Positions 15,925 through 24,250 of a stretch of DNA of 47,446 nt are shown one piece after another; position 1 is the first letter of the stretch, and each line of letters begins with the position of its first letter. The stretch comes from Candidatus Bathyarchaeota archaeon (GTDB taxonomy: Archaea > Thermoproteota > Bathyarchaeia > Bathyarchaeales > Bathycorpusculaceae), in NCBI GenBank assembly GCA_026014595.1, contig JAOZHY010000046.1, positions 1 through 47,446 on the forward strand. Direction: 5' to 3'. A program made the translations under genes and the position numbers. The notes under the pieces were generated by a model. The model worked only from the letters and a program-made list of their open reading frames with translations, did not search any database and was not told the DNA's origin.

Positions 15925-16992
15925 ATGGTCGAATTAGACTTTGGCGGCGTGGAAGAAAACGTCGTCACACGAAAAGAATTCACGTTAGAACAAGCCCGAG
16001 AAATCCTGAAAGGCGAGGTTGTCGCCACGCTTGGATACGGCATCCAAGGACGAGCTCAATCTCTGAACATGCGAGACAACGGCATAAAGGTAATAATCGG
16101 CCAAGAAAACAGCGGTGTACACAAGCGCTACTACGACTTGGCGGTTGAAGACGGCTGGGTTCCCGGCGAAAACCTATTTCCGATGGAAGAAGCGGCACGG
16201 CGCGGAACCATAAAACAGTTTTTGCTCACTGACGCGGGACAGATGGAGACATGGCCAACTGTGAAAGCCAGCCTAAAAGAAGGCGATGCACTCTACTTCT
16301 CTCACGGATTCTCAATAGTCTACGGAAACATGACAGGAGTTATTCCTCCGAAAAACATCGACGTCATCTTGGTTGCGCCGAAAGGCTCGGGGACATCTGT
16401 CCGAAGGAATTTTGTGGCGGGAAGCGGGATAAACAGCAGCTTCGCCGTTTACCAAGATTATACTGGCAACGCTGTGAATCGCGTGAAAGCCATGGGAATA
16501 GCCATCGGTTCAGGCTACCTGTTTCCGACAACCTTTGAGAAAGAAGTGTACAGCGACTTGACGGGCGAACGCGGAGTATTGATGGGTGCGCTTGCAGGAA
16601 TAATGGAGGCTCAGTACAACACTTTGAGGGAACGCGGCCACAGCCCAAGCGAAGCCTTCAACGAAACCGTGGAAGAACTCACGCAGAGCCTCATACGCTT
16701 GGTTGACGAGAACGGCATGGACTGGATGTACTGCAACTGCAGCGAAACCGCACGCATCGGCGCACTCAGGTGGCGCGAAAGATTCCGAGACTGCACCAAA
16801 CCGCTCTTTGACTCGCTGTACGAACTGGTGGTTTCTGGGGAAGAAACCCGAATCGTCCTTGAGAAAAGCAAAGACCCAGATTACAGGCAGAAACTCGCCG
16901 ATGAGTTGGAAGCCATGGGTAAGTCTGAGATGTGGCGTGCAGGCGCTACAGTGCGGTCACTGAGGCCGGAAAGGCAGAAAACTCAAGAATAG
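15925..16992 (+). CDS. ilvC: Ketol-acid reductoisomerase
   Basis: The enzyme converts acetolactate or acetohydroxybutyrate to dihydroxy acids with NAD(P)H and Mg2+ in valine, leucine and isoleucine synthesis. The 355 residues show the Rossmann motif LGYGIQGRAQ (36-45), FSHGF (126-129 region), the metal site VYSDLTGERG with D211 and E215, and GHSPSEAFNETVEE. It resembles the yeast Ilv5 and Bacteroidetes subgroup (GKSLNxRDNG, AVEDGWVPGxNLF, PKGSGxxVRxxF, GINSS) more than typical archaeal class I enzymes, which suggests lateral transfer. The loop after the second strand (IIGQENSGVHKR) holds an acidic residue, which may signal NADH use. No other branched-chain gene is adjacent. Confidence 0.93.
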   Translation: MVELDFGGVEENVVTRKEFTLEQAREILKGEVVATLGYGIQGRAQSLNMRDNGIKVIIGQENSGVHKRYYDLAVEDGWVPGENLFPMEEAARRGTIKQFLLTDAGQMETWPTVKASLKEGDALYFSHGFSIVYGNMTGVIPPKNIDVILVAPKGSGTSVRRNFVAGSGINSSFAVYQDYTGNAVNRVKAMGIAIGSGYLFPTTFEKEVYSDLTGERGVLMGALAGIMEAQYNTLRERGHSPSEAFNETVEELTQSLIRLVDENGMDWMYCNCSETARIGALRWRERFRDCTKPLFDSLYELVVSGEETRIVLEKSKDPDYRQKLADELEAMGKSEMWRAGATVRSLRPERQKTQE

Positions 16993-17102
16993 GCGCCTTT
17001 AATTTCTTTACCTTTTTCGATTGTTTTTCGTTTTACGTTCAGTTGGGCTATTTCGGATATGCTAGTTTTTATACCTGAAACAACGCTTCGCTGATAAAAC
17101 AA

Positions 17103-18479
17103 GTGGCGCGGTTTGCAATGAACTACACCTCTGCAGCGGCGTTAATTGTTTTCGGCGTTACGCTTTTCCTCATGATTAAGCGTCCTCGAAACCTGAAACT
17201 GGGTTACGCGGCAGCAATCGGCGCGGTGGCTTCGCTTCTGCTTGGCACGGTAACTTTGGGCGAAGCGGTGCAGTCGTTCTTTGACATTTGGGACGCTGCG
17301 CTTGCGTTCATTGGCATAATCGCTTTGTCTGTGACGTTGGACGCGTTGGGTTTTTTCAAGTGGGCTGCTCTTAAGGTGGTGCGGCTTGCGGGTGGAAGCG
17401 GTGTCAGGCTTTACTTCTACGTTTCGCTGCTGACCGCTGTTGTAAGCATTCTTTTCGCCAACGACAGTGCGGTGTTGATTTTGACACCTATTGTTCTGGA
17501 GATTATCAGTCAATTGAAGATTGATGCCAAAGGAAGGCTTGCGTACCTGTTTTCGGCTGGGCTTATCGCGGATACCGCTGCTATGCCGCTTATCACAAGC
17601 AACCCGATTAACATTTTGAACGCGGACTTTTTCAAGTACAGCTTCATCGAACATGTGATTTTCATGGGTCCTGTTGCTGTAGCAACAATTTTGAGCAGCT
17701 TATTGTTAGTGTACCTGTTCTTCAGGAAGAGAATTCCGAAGGTTTATGATGCTGCGTGCGTTGACCTACTAAGTTCTGGGTCTCAGCTTTTGTCACCAGT
17801 CATGCTGAAGGTGAGCGTTGCCACGCTGGTGGCGATTGATGTTGGCTACGTATTTGCATCACTGATGCGGGTTCCTGTTTCGCTGGTTATCTGTTCCGGC
17901 GCTGTTTTTCTCATAGCCGTGTACTGGACGCACTTGAATAGCAGGGTCTCTTTTGGCGAAGAGAGGAAGGGGCTGAAGAGTTTGGCGAGGGAGATTAACT
18001 GGGACATCGTGCTTTTCATGGTCAGCATCTTCATCGTGGTTCAAGGGTTGAAGGAGGCAGGAGTCATCGAGTTTTTGGCGTCGGTTCTTGCTCAGTCAAG
18101 TTTGCTTCCTTCGGTTCTGAGCGTTTTTGTGCCGAGTTTGGTGGTGACGGTTGGCGCCAGTTTTATGAATAACTGGCCTATGACTATTCTGGGGCTGCTG
18201 TCAATCAATCAAGTGGCTTCATCGGCTGGTTTAAGCGGACAAGCGTTGACTGGTCTCGTTTTCTCCAACGTTATCGGAAACAATCTGGGTTCACATTTTT
18301 TCCCGCTTGGGTCTTTGGCGATTCTCATGTGGCTTGAGACGATGCGGCGGAAAGGCGTGAAAATAAGTTTGAAAGAGTACTTGAAGGTGGGTGCTGTCTT
18401 GTCGATTGCTGAAGTTGCGATTGCATCATTGATTTTGTGGGTTGAGTTGAGCTTTTGCGGTTTTCGTTTGAGTCTCTAA
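17103..18479 (+). CDS. ArsB/NhaD-superfamily transporter, probable arsenite efflux
   Basis: The 458 residues hold about 11-12 membrane segments. Motifs match ArsB: SILFANDSAVLILTPIVLEI (first half re-entrant loop), SAGLIADTAAMPLITSNPINILNADFF, and in the second half FMNNWPMTILGLLSI and NVIGNNLGSHFFPLGSLAILMWL. ArsB proteins export arsenite or antimonite, sometimes with an ArsA ATPase, but neither arsA, arsR nor arsC lies nearby, so another anion is possible. The start is uncertain: GTG 17103 or ATG 17118; a TATA-like GTTTTTATACC (17065-17075) puts transcription start near 17095, making either start almost leaderless. It is convergent with the thermosome gene. Confidence 0.8.
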   Translation: MARFAMNYTSAAALIVFGVTLFLMIKRPRNLKLGYAAAIGAVASLLLGTVTLGEAVQSFFDIWDAALAFIGIIALSVTLDALGFFKWAALKVVRLAGGSGVRLYFYVSLLTAVVSILFANDSAVLILTPIVLEIISQLKIDAKGRLAYLFSAGLIADTAAMPLITSNPINILNADFFKYSFIEHVIFMGPVAVATILSSLLLVYLFFRKRIPKVYDAACVDLLSSGSQLLSPVMLKVSVATLVAIDVGYVFASLMRVPVSLVICSGAVFLIAVYWTHLNSRVSFGEERKGLKSLAREINWDIVLFMVSIFIVVQGLKEAGVIEFLASVLAQSSLLPSVLSVFVPSLVVTVGASFMNNWPMTILGLLSINQVASSAGLSGQALTGLVFSNVIGNNLGSHFFPLGSLAILMWLETMRRKGVKISLKEYLKVGAVLSIAEVAIASLILWVELSFCGFRLSL

Positions 18480-18490
18480 CTAAAGAAAGG

Positions 18491-18504
18491 GTAGATTTTT
18501 CTAC
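18491..18504. terminator. Small hairpin between convergent arsB-like and thermosome genes
   Basis: GTAGA (18491-18495) pairs with TCTAC (18500-18504) around a TTTT loop, followed on the plus strand by T/A-rich sequence. It lies midway between the two convergent stops and may end transcripts from both sides. Confidence 0.35.
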
Positions 18505-18544
18505 ACTTTAAAGAAACTAGCAAAAAATTGAAAGAAAGAGGCTT

Positions 18545-20221
18545 TTAGTAGGGCATTCCGCCCATACCGCCACCCATGCCGCCCATTCCACCCATGCCAC
18601 CTGGCATTCCTGACGGCGTTGGCGGTGTTTTTTCGCCACCTTTAACGCTGATGAGGTCATCGATTTTCAGTATCATGTTCGCCGCTTCAGTGGCTGACTT
18701 CATCACCTGCATCTTCACCCGCAACGGTTCAAGAACCAGCAGGTCAAGCATATTCTTGATTTTTCCCGTGGTGACCTCGATACCGAAGTACTTGTTGTCT
18801 GGGTCTTCATGCTTGGCTCTCAGCGCCACCATGATGTCGATTGGGTCTAAACCTGCGTTTTCAGCCAGCGTCAACGGAATCGCCTCAACCGCCTCCGCGA
18901 AAGCTTCAATGGCCAGCTGCTCACGCCCGCCAACTTTAACCGCGAAGTTCCTCAGGTTCTTGGCGACTTCTTCCTCTGGTGCGCCGCCTCCAGCCACGAT
19001 TTTGCCGTCTTCAACAGCGTTTCTAACCACGCATAAGCCGTCGTGCAATGAACGTTCAGCTTCGTCGATTACGTGGTTTGAGGCTCCTCTGATGACAATC
19101 GTCACGGCTTTCGGGTTCTTGCAGTCCCGTATATAAATCAGCTTGTCGTCGCCGACTTTGACTTCCTCAACCCTCTTAGCCTTTCCAAGCGCTTCAGCAG
19201 TCAAGTCCTTGACGCTTGCTAAGATTTTGCCTCCTGTGGCTCTGGACAACTTCTCCATGTCGCTGCTGCTTACGCTTTTAACCGCTAATACGCCTGCTTT
19301 CGCGAGGAAGTGCAGTGCCATGTCGTCGATGCCTTTCTCGCAGAAAACCACGTTGGCTCCAGCCTTGGTGACAGCCTCAACCATCTCCTTGAGCATGCGC
19401 TCTTCCTCGTCCAAGAAGAGTTTTATCTGGTCTGGACTTTCAATGTTGATTTTCGCGTCGAACTCCGTCTTCTCAATCTCCAACTTCTCATTGAGCAGCG
19501 CAATCTTGGCACCATCAACGAGCTTCGGCATCTGTGAACTCGCAATTTCTTTATCGATAACCATGCCCTTCACCAGCTCTGTCTCATCTAAGCTTTTGCC
19601 GTGCTTCTTGACGATTTTTATCAAGTCGATGTCAGCCTTCATTTTACCGTCAACTTCTTCAGCCACCTGCCTAACCGCGTCTACGATGATCTTGGCAAAG
19701 TGTTCCTCAGCCACACTGACGCCCTTGCTGCTTAAAGCCGTGATTGCAACGTCCCGCAGGGTCTTGTCGTCAGTAAGACAAACCGGTATGGCGATTTTGT
19801 CCAAAACTTCTTGAGCTTTCTCACTGGCTTTCTTGAAGCCTTCAATGATGACAATTGGATGCACGTTGCGGTCAAGCAACTCTTCTGCCTTAGCGAGCAG
19901 TTCTCCAGTCAAAACAGTCGCGGTTGTGGTTCCATCACCGACTTCGTTGTCCTGCGCCTTAGCAACCTCCACAAGCATCTTCGCCGCTGGATGCTGCACG
20001 TCAAGCTCCTTCATTATGGTTGCGCCATCGTTCGTTATTGAGACGTCTCCGAAACTGGTGACAAGCATCTTGTCCATTCCGCATGGACCAAGTGTTGTCT
20101 TCACGGTTTCAGCCACTATCTTTGCAGCCATGATGTTGTTCTTCTGTGCTTCGCGTCCTGTTGTTCTTCCTGTGCCTTCTTTCAAAACTATAACTGGTAC
20201 GGTTCCTCCACCTGTAGACAT
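18545..20221 (-). CDS. Thermosome subunit (group II chaperonin)
   Basis: The 558-residue protein is a full-length archaeal chaperonin subunit. Seen are KNNIMAAKIVAETVKTTLGPCGMDKML, SITNDGATIM, the ATP-site GDGTTTATVLTGELL (about 95-110), the apical domain with its helical protrusion (around 240-270), and GGGAPEEEVAKNLR near 405-418. The tail ends in GGMGGMGGMGGGMGGMPY, typical of thermosomes. It folds cytosolic proteins in an eight- or nine-fold double ring. A TATA-like AATTTATATTA lies near 20296-20286 and GGTG precedes the ATG by about 5 bases. The upstream Sua5 gene ends only 83 bases away, but the promoter suggests separate expression. Confidence 0.96.
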   Translation of the reverse strand: MSTGGGTVPVIVLKEGTGRTTGREAQKNNIMAAKIVAETVKTTLGPCGMDKMLVTSFGDVSITNDGATIMKELDVQHPAAKMLVEVAKAQDNEVGDGTTTATVLTGELLAKAEELLDRNVHPIVIIEGFKKASEKAQEVLDKIAIPVCLTDDKTLRDVAITALSSKGVSVAEEHFAKIIVDAVRQVAEEVDGKMKADIDLIKIVKKHGKSLDETELVKGMVIDKEIASSQMPKLVDGAKIALLNEKLEIEKTEFDAKINIESPDQIKLFLDEEERMLKEMVEAVTKAGANVVFCEKGIDDMALHFLAKAGVLAVKSVSSSDMEKLSRATGGKILASVKDLTAEALGKAKRVEEVKVGDDKLIYIRDCKNPKAVTIVIRGASNHVIDEAERSLHDGLCVVRNAVEDGKIVAGGGAPEEEVAKNLRNFAVKVGGREQLAIEAFAEAVEAIPLTLAENAGLDPIDIMVALRAKHEDPDNKYFGIEVTTGKIKNMLDLLVLEPLRVKMQVMKSATEAANMILKIDDLISVKGGEKTPPTPSGMPGGMGGMGGMGGGMGGMPY

Positions 20222-20304
20222 TTTTTCACCAATCTTTCATTATTCTACAATACTTTGAAGCCTAAACGCAACACTTATCACGGTAATATAAATTTTTCCC
20301 AGCG

Positions 20305-21366
20305 CTACTTTACCTTGACGATTTGATAGCCAGCAGCCTTGTGAAGCCTGTTCATAACCGCCAAGCCCAAGCCCTCGGTTGGCACACCCTCCGCAATTAT
20401 CACATCCACACCTTCAGCGTCGAGTTCGCGCAGTAGACGGAACAGGTTTTGGGCGACAACTGCCAAGTTGAAGCGGCTGCCAAGCGACTTAACCACTTCA
20501 GCATGGTAAGCCGCTAGCGTCTCGTCAGTTGCCAAGATGCCAACTTTGGCGCCTTTGCGTTTGTGGGATTCGGCTAACTCGTTTACCTTGGCAACAACAG
20601 CGGGAATGTCGCCTTCCACCACGATGACTCCAGCGTTCGGTGCGTAATGCTTATGCTTCATTCCCGGCGAACGCGCTTCTTCCACAGGTAACTCTTGCTC
20701 CGCCGCAACGAACGGGTGAAGTTGCACGTCGCCGAGCACTTCCCTCAATGCCTCAAACGGTGTTCCCCCAGGGCGCAGAACCATCGGAGGATTGACACTC
20801 ATGTCCAGCACGGTGGACTCTACACCGACGCTTGTTGGACCTGCATCCAGAATTGCGTCGATTCTTCCGTTGAGATCCGCCAAAACGTGTTCGGCTGATG
20901 TTGGGCTGGGTTTGCCCGCTAGGTTTGCACTGGGAGCGGCGATTGGGCAGTTGCTGAGCCTTATCAGCGCTAACGCGACGTTGTGTTTGGGCATTCTGAC
21001 CGCGATGGTGTCCAAACCCGCAACCGTCACATCTGGAACCGTTGGTGAATGCTTGAAAATCAGGGTTAGTGGTCCAGGCCAAAAAAGCTTCATCAACTGC
21101 GTTGCCTTCGGCGAAACCTCCGCTGTTAACGTGTAGACCGTGTTTACGTTTTCCACGTGGACTATGGGCGGATTGTCCAGTGGTCGTTTTTTGGCTTTGA
21201 ACAGTGCCGAAACAGCCGCCGGGTTCAATGCGTCTGCGCCTAAACCGTAAACTGTTTCTGTGGGGAACGCGACTAATCCGCCTTGCTTGATGATGTTCGC
21301 GGCGATTTGCATTTTTTCGTTTTCTGGTTTTTCTGGGTTTACCTTTAGCACGAGGGTTTGTTTCAT
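20305..21366 (-). CDS. sua5: Threonylcarbamoyl-AMP synthase (Sua5)
   Basis: The enzyme makes threonylcarbamoyl-adenylate from threonine, bicarbonate and ATP for the t6A37 modification of ANN-decoding tRNAs. The N-terminal YrdC domain (about 10-205) has GGLVAFPTETVYGLGADALNPAAV, KKRPLDNPPIVHV, the SPTSAEHVL segment and GVESTVLDM. A linker with SPGMKHKHYAPN leads to the C-terminal Sua5 domain (about 240-350), so this is the long Sua5 form, not the short TsaC form. Length 353 is standard. The Kae1/Bud32 partners are not in the window. It precedes the thermosome gene on the same strand. Confidence 0.95.
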   Translation of the reverse strand: MKQTLVLKVNPEKPENEKMQIAANIIKQGGLVAFPTETVYGLGADALNPAAVSALFKAKKRPLDNPPIVHVENVNTVYTLTAEVSPKATQLMKLFWPGPLTLIFKHSPTVPDVTVAGLDTIAVRMPKHNVALALIRLSNCPIAAPSANLAGKPSPTSAEHVLADLNGRIDAILDAGPTSVGVESTVLDMSVNPPMVLRPGGTPFEALREVLGDVQLHPFVAAEQELPVEEARSPGMKHKHYAPNAGVIVVEGDIPAVVAKVNELAESHKRKGAKVGILATDETLAAYHAEVVKSLGSRFNLAVVAQNLFRLLRELDAEGVDVIIAEGVPTEGLGLAVMNRLHKAAGYQIVKVK

Positions 21367-21429
21367 CGTGGATGCCTTGTTCTTAATGTGCAGGCGTGCT
21401 CTTAAATGTAGAAGTGAGATGGGTTGTTC

Positions 21430-21921
21430 TTAGACTATGTACATGTCTAAGACTTTTTTCATGCTTTTCGGCGCGTTTTGCACGTTTGCGAAACTCTTCA
21501 GAATTTTCATTATGGCGGGTTGGCAGCGCGCGATGTCTGTAAGGCTGACTAAGCCGATTATCTGTTTCTTTTCGATGACAGGCAGCTTCTTTATCTTCTT
21601 CTCGAACATTACGCGCACTGCTTCTTCCAAGCTGGTGTCTGGTGTGATGACTTCTAGGGGTGTTGACATGATTTCGGCGACTTTGGTTTTTTTAGCGTTT
21701 TTTGCTTCCACGATTACGCGTTTCAGGAGGTCTCTTTCGGTGATTATTCCTATGGCTCTTCCGTTTCTGGAGGCGATTAAGCAGCTTATGTCGTTCTGGT
21801 TCATGATTTCTGCGGCTTCTTTAACTGTGGCGTTCTCGTCTATGGTTATGATTTCTCGGGTCATAACATCTTCGACTTTCAGCGTGATTTTGATGTCGCT
21901 TGTTTCTTCGTCTTCTGTCAT
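21430..21921 (-). CDS. Tandem CBS-domain protein
   Basis: The 163-residue protein consists of two CBS motifs: VEDVMTREIITIDENATVKEAAEIM ... GRAIGIITERDLLKRVI and VAEIMSTPLEVITPDTSLEEAVRVMFEKKIKKLPVIEKKQIIGLVSLTDIAR. CBS pairs bind adenine nucleotides and regulate attached or partner enzymes. No other domain is attached, so it is a stand-alone energy or ionic-strength sensor with an unknown partner. A TATA-like TTTTATATACC lies at 21961-21951, about 30-40 bases before the ATG, giving a leader under 15 bases. Confidence 0.85.
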   Translation of the reverse strand: MTEDEETSDIKITLKVEDVMTREIITIDENATVKEAAEIMNQNDISCLIASRNGRAIGIITERDLLKRVIVEAKNAKKTKVAEIMSTPLEVITPDTSLEEAVRVMFEKKIKKLPVIEKKQIIGLVSLTDIARCQPAIMKILKSFANVQNAPKSMKKVLDMYIV

Positions 21922-21982
21922 TGCTGCACCACTAGTAAGCTCTTGTATCAGGTATATAAAATGTGACCGCGGATGGGAGAGA

Positions 21983-22474
21983 TTAGTTTTTTGTTTCGAG
22001 TTTTAGCACGACTGAGGTTTCGATTTGCCGTTCTGGAATGTGCCAGTATTTTCTGAGTAGCATGTCTTTTTCCCTGTTTGACACCAGTCGGAAGCCGTGT
22101 TTCTCGTAGACGCGAATAGCCCAGTGTGCTGCTTGCCAGGTTCCCACGAGAACCGTGGTTGTTGGCGCTATGCTTAGCAGGTGCGTGAGGAGTTTTGTGC
22201 TGGTTCCTTTTCGTTGACGGTTTGGTGCCACGTATGCGTGTCTGATGAGGGTGACGTCGTTGACTTGTTGGATTCCCATAACCGCTACCGCGGTGTCCTT
22301 TTCTGTCCAGGCGTAGAATTGGACGCCGTTATGGATTTCTTCTTTCAGCTCTTCTGCAGAAATGTAGGGTTCTTTCCATCAGTCTTCGGGGATTACGCCC
22401 TTGTAAGCTTGCGCTGCCTTGTTGATTATGTTTAAAACGGCGTCGAATTGGGAAGGCGTTGTGGCACGTATCAT
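21983..22474 (-). pseudogene. GNAT acetyltransferase gene interrupted by an in-frame TGA
   Basis: The frame from ATG 22474 to the stop at 21983 would give a 163-residue GNAT protein, but codon 32 is TGA (22381-22379). Upstream of it reads MIRATTPSQFDAVLNIINKA then AYKGVIPED; downstream reads WKEPYISAEELKEEI, then AYVAPNRQRKGTSTKLL, the acetyl-CoA loop. The two parts join in the order and frame of known GNATs with the pattern GVIPxDxWxEPYMxxEEL, where the missing position is usually Cys or Arg. A ribosome site AAGGA lies 7 bases before ATG 22474. It could be a recent nonsense mutation, a sequencing error, or TGA read as an amino acid such as selenocysteine. An ATG at 22279 could start a 98-residue piece. 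Confidence 0.7.
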
Positions 22475-22495
22475 AGCGTTTCCTTGGTGTGGCGG

Positions 22496-22867
22496 TTAAA
22501 TTTTTTCGGCTTCTCTTTCGCCTTCGGCTTTGAGGACTTTTTCGATTAGCCGCATGAAGAAGGTTTGGGCTTGCATCTCGCTGAGCTGGTCAAGGTAGAC
22601 GGAGACCATGGCGATTTTTCCTTTTTTGGAGGCGACGTACTCGGCGAACATGCGGGCTGAAACCGCGTTTTTGTCGCCCAAGAGCACGGATGAGGTGACT
22701 GGACCAAGCATGTTTTGGGGTTTGGGAACGGCTATGGCGAGTGTTCCGAGCTTGTCTTCCTTTTCGCTGAGCATGATGAGGCAGCTGTTTGTGGCTTCGA
22801 CGTAGACGGCTAGGAAGCGTGTGTCCTGTTCGCGTAGTTCCTCCTTTACGACTTTGGCGCGTTCCAT
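22496..22867 (-). CDS. Proteasome assembly chaperone 3/4-like small protein
   Basis: The 123 residues show an alternating strand-helix layout: FLAVYVEATNSCLIMLSEKEDKLGTLAIAVPK, then SSVLLGDKNAVSARMFAEYVASKKGKIAMVSVYL. The segment of a hydrophobic strand, GTL, a strand ending in LLGD, an amphipathic helix and a last strand resembles eukaryotic PSMG3 (PAC3), and also PAC4. Archaeal relatives of these are thought to help assemble 20S proteasome alpha rings. The match is by eye only, and an unrelated roadblock-like fold is the alternative. It lies 21 bases upstream of the GNAT gene in the same direction. Confidence 0.45.
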   Translation of the reverse strand: MERAKVVKEELREQDTRFLAVYVEATNSCLIMLSEKEDKLGTLAIAVPKPQNMLGPVTSSVLLGDKNAVSARMFAEYVASKKGKIAMVSVYLDQLSEMQAQTFFMRLIEKVLKAEGEREAEKI

Positions 22868-23393
22868 TTTTTTTCACTGCTGGTTTTCTCGCGGTCTGCG
22901 AGCGCTGGTTCTGATTGGTTTATTGCATTCTTTTGCTTAAAAAGACTTCACAATCTGCTTTGCCTTTGAAATTTGCTGGGCTGGTGGTGGACGGAGCTAC
23001 GTGCGCTTTTTCGCTTATAGCCCTCATCTAAAGGAGCCATGCTCTCCTTGCTCTGAGCCTGATCCCCTCTCCTCTATCGTTTTCCGCATGGTTTGGCGTT
23101 TTTCTGCGTCAATACGGACCTACCCCCTCTATAGGTTTCTGCAATGAACCTCTATTAGGCGGCAAATATGCTGGCTGGGCTTTTGCAGAATAGTTCTTGG
23201 TGTGGTTTGGGCTGTTTTTCTGGTTTTCACCTCCCACTGCGTTTTCACCGATGCTTGGAGAGGAACCTAAGCCTGTATGAATCCTCGCGAAATTTACTAA
23301 TTCATCTATTTACGAGCAAATTTACAAGTTTGCAGTTGTGTTTTTTCTGGGTTTGCTGTTAGCTGGTGCTGTTTGTTGAGTGATGGTGCGGTG
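22868..23393. other. Gene-poor spacer of ~525 bases
   Basis: The spacer holds dispersed repeat copy C (23071-23170) and its TATA-like box (23013-23021). T-rich stretches follow at about 23340-23350. No open frame with a ribosome site or recognisable protein is seen on either strand. Confidence 0.6.
23071..23170 (+). repeat. Dispersed repeat copy C
   Basis: It matches copy B in order and spacing: GCATGGTTTGGCG, CTGCGTCAATACGGACC, CCCCCTCTATAGGTTTCTGC, TCTATTAGGCGGCAAATATG. Differences are scattered substitutions without large gaps, so the copy is old or under structural constraint. GTTTGGCG and CGGCAAAT can still pair with one mismatch. A TATA-like GCTTATAGC (23013-23021) lies about 54 bases upstream. 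Confidence 0.82.
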
Positions 23394-24032
23394 TCATGCT
23401 TGTTTAGTTTTCTGCTTGCTTCGTTCAATAGCCTCTAAAAGCAGCTGTTTTAAATTGTTAAGTCCAATAGCTTTTGTTTCCAGAATTTTTAGTCCGGTGT
23501 GTAGCTTTTCTATTTCTTTTTTATATTTTGCAGTCTCGCCTATGGTGTCTAAGAGGATGATTCCATTTAGCCCGCTGAAAAGTTTGTTAATGGAGTCTTC
23601 ATCGATGTTTTCGCGTTGCGCTTCAGCCTTGAAATGAGTGAAGAATTCTATCATTCCTGGATACAGAAATAATAGGTTATGGTTAGGGTCGGCTTCCAGG
23701 ACATTGCCTTTCCCGCCGAGTAAGCAATCGATACAGTTTAAGGCGTCAACTTTAATCAGGTTGTATTCTTCGGCAAGTTTTTTCATTTCGTTGTTTGGGC
23801 CTAGGCAGAGGTCTCCATAAACCAGTATGATGCTTCCATAAAACAGTGTTAAACTTTTTTCAATGATTCTCCGTAGGTTCCGCTCCAAGAGCTCGTAATC
23901 TACATGAAAATATTTGCTGACAAACACCAAATCCGCATCGAGCTCGCCTTCTTTAGCGAGTTTTTCAAGTTCATGCTTTAAAACGCTGCAAGAAACTAAA
24001 CAAGGCCTTGCCTTTTCACCCAAAGTAATCAA
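23394..24032 (-). CDS. DUF1638 family protein
   Basis: The 212-residue protein matches DUF1638 in its features: CSVLKHELEKLAKEG near the N-terminus, FVSKYFHVDYELLERNLRRII, a central ILVYGDLCLGPNNEMKKLAEEY, and CIDCLLGG with conserved cysteines (about 100-107). The family is often found with corrinoid methyltransferases and is suspected to bind a metal or corrinoid, but its reaction is unknown. The TTG at 24032 is the likely start: a TATA-like GATAATTAAAAC (24058-24047) predicts almost leaderless transcription there. No methyltransferase gene is seen in the window, so the usual partner is absent locally. Confidence 0.7.
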   Translation of the reverse strand: MITLGEKARPCLVSCSVLKHELEKLAKEGELDADLVFVSKYFHVDYELLERNLRRIIEKSLTLFYGSIILVYGDLCLGPNNEMKKLAEEYNLIKVDALNCIDCLLGGKGNVLEADPNHNLLFLYPGMIEFFTHFKAEAQRENIDEDSINKLFSGLNGIILLDTIGETAKYKKEIEKLHTGLKILETKAIGLNNLKQLLLEAIERSKQKTKQA

Positions 24033-24250
24033 AGCTCACATTACGCGTTTTAATTATCAAATAGCATACATGTTAATTTCTTTTGTCCAAATTCCGCTAA
24101 AGATACTGGCGAAGAGCTGCGGAAAACGTGGCCCTCGACCTATTCTCCAACTCTCCTACTATGTCCTACTCTCCTACTAACTCTCTCTCAACAAAAAAAT
24201 AAAAAAACACACACAAAACACGAATGCACAAAGTTAAAAGAAGAGGAAAG

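Noticed and set aside
24130-24190. Repeated CTCTCCTACTA units suggesting a small repeat array
   Set aside because: Only two or three irregular pyrimidine-rich units, without spacers or conserved structure; not a CRISPR array.
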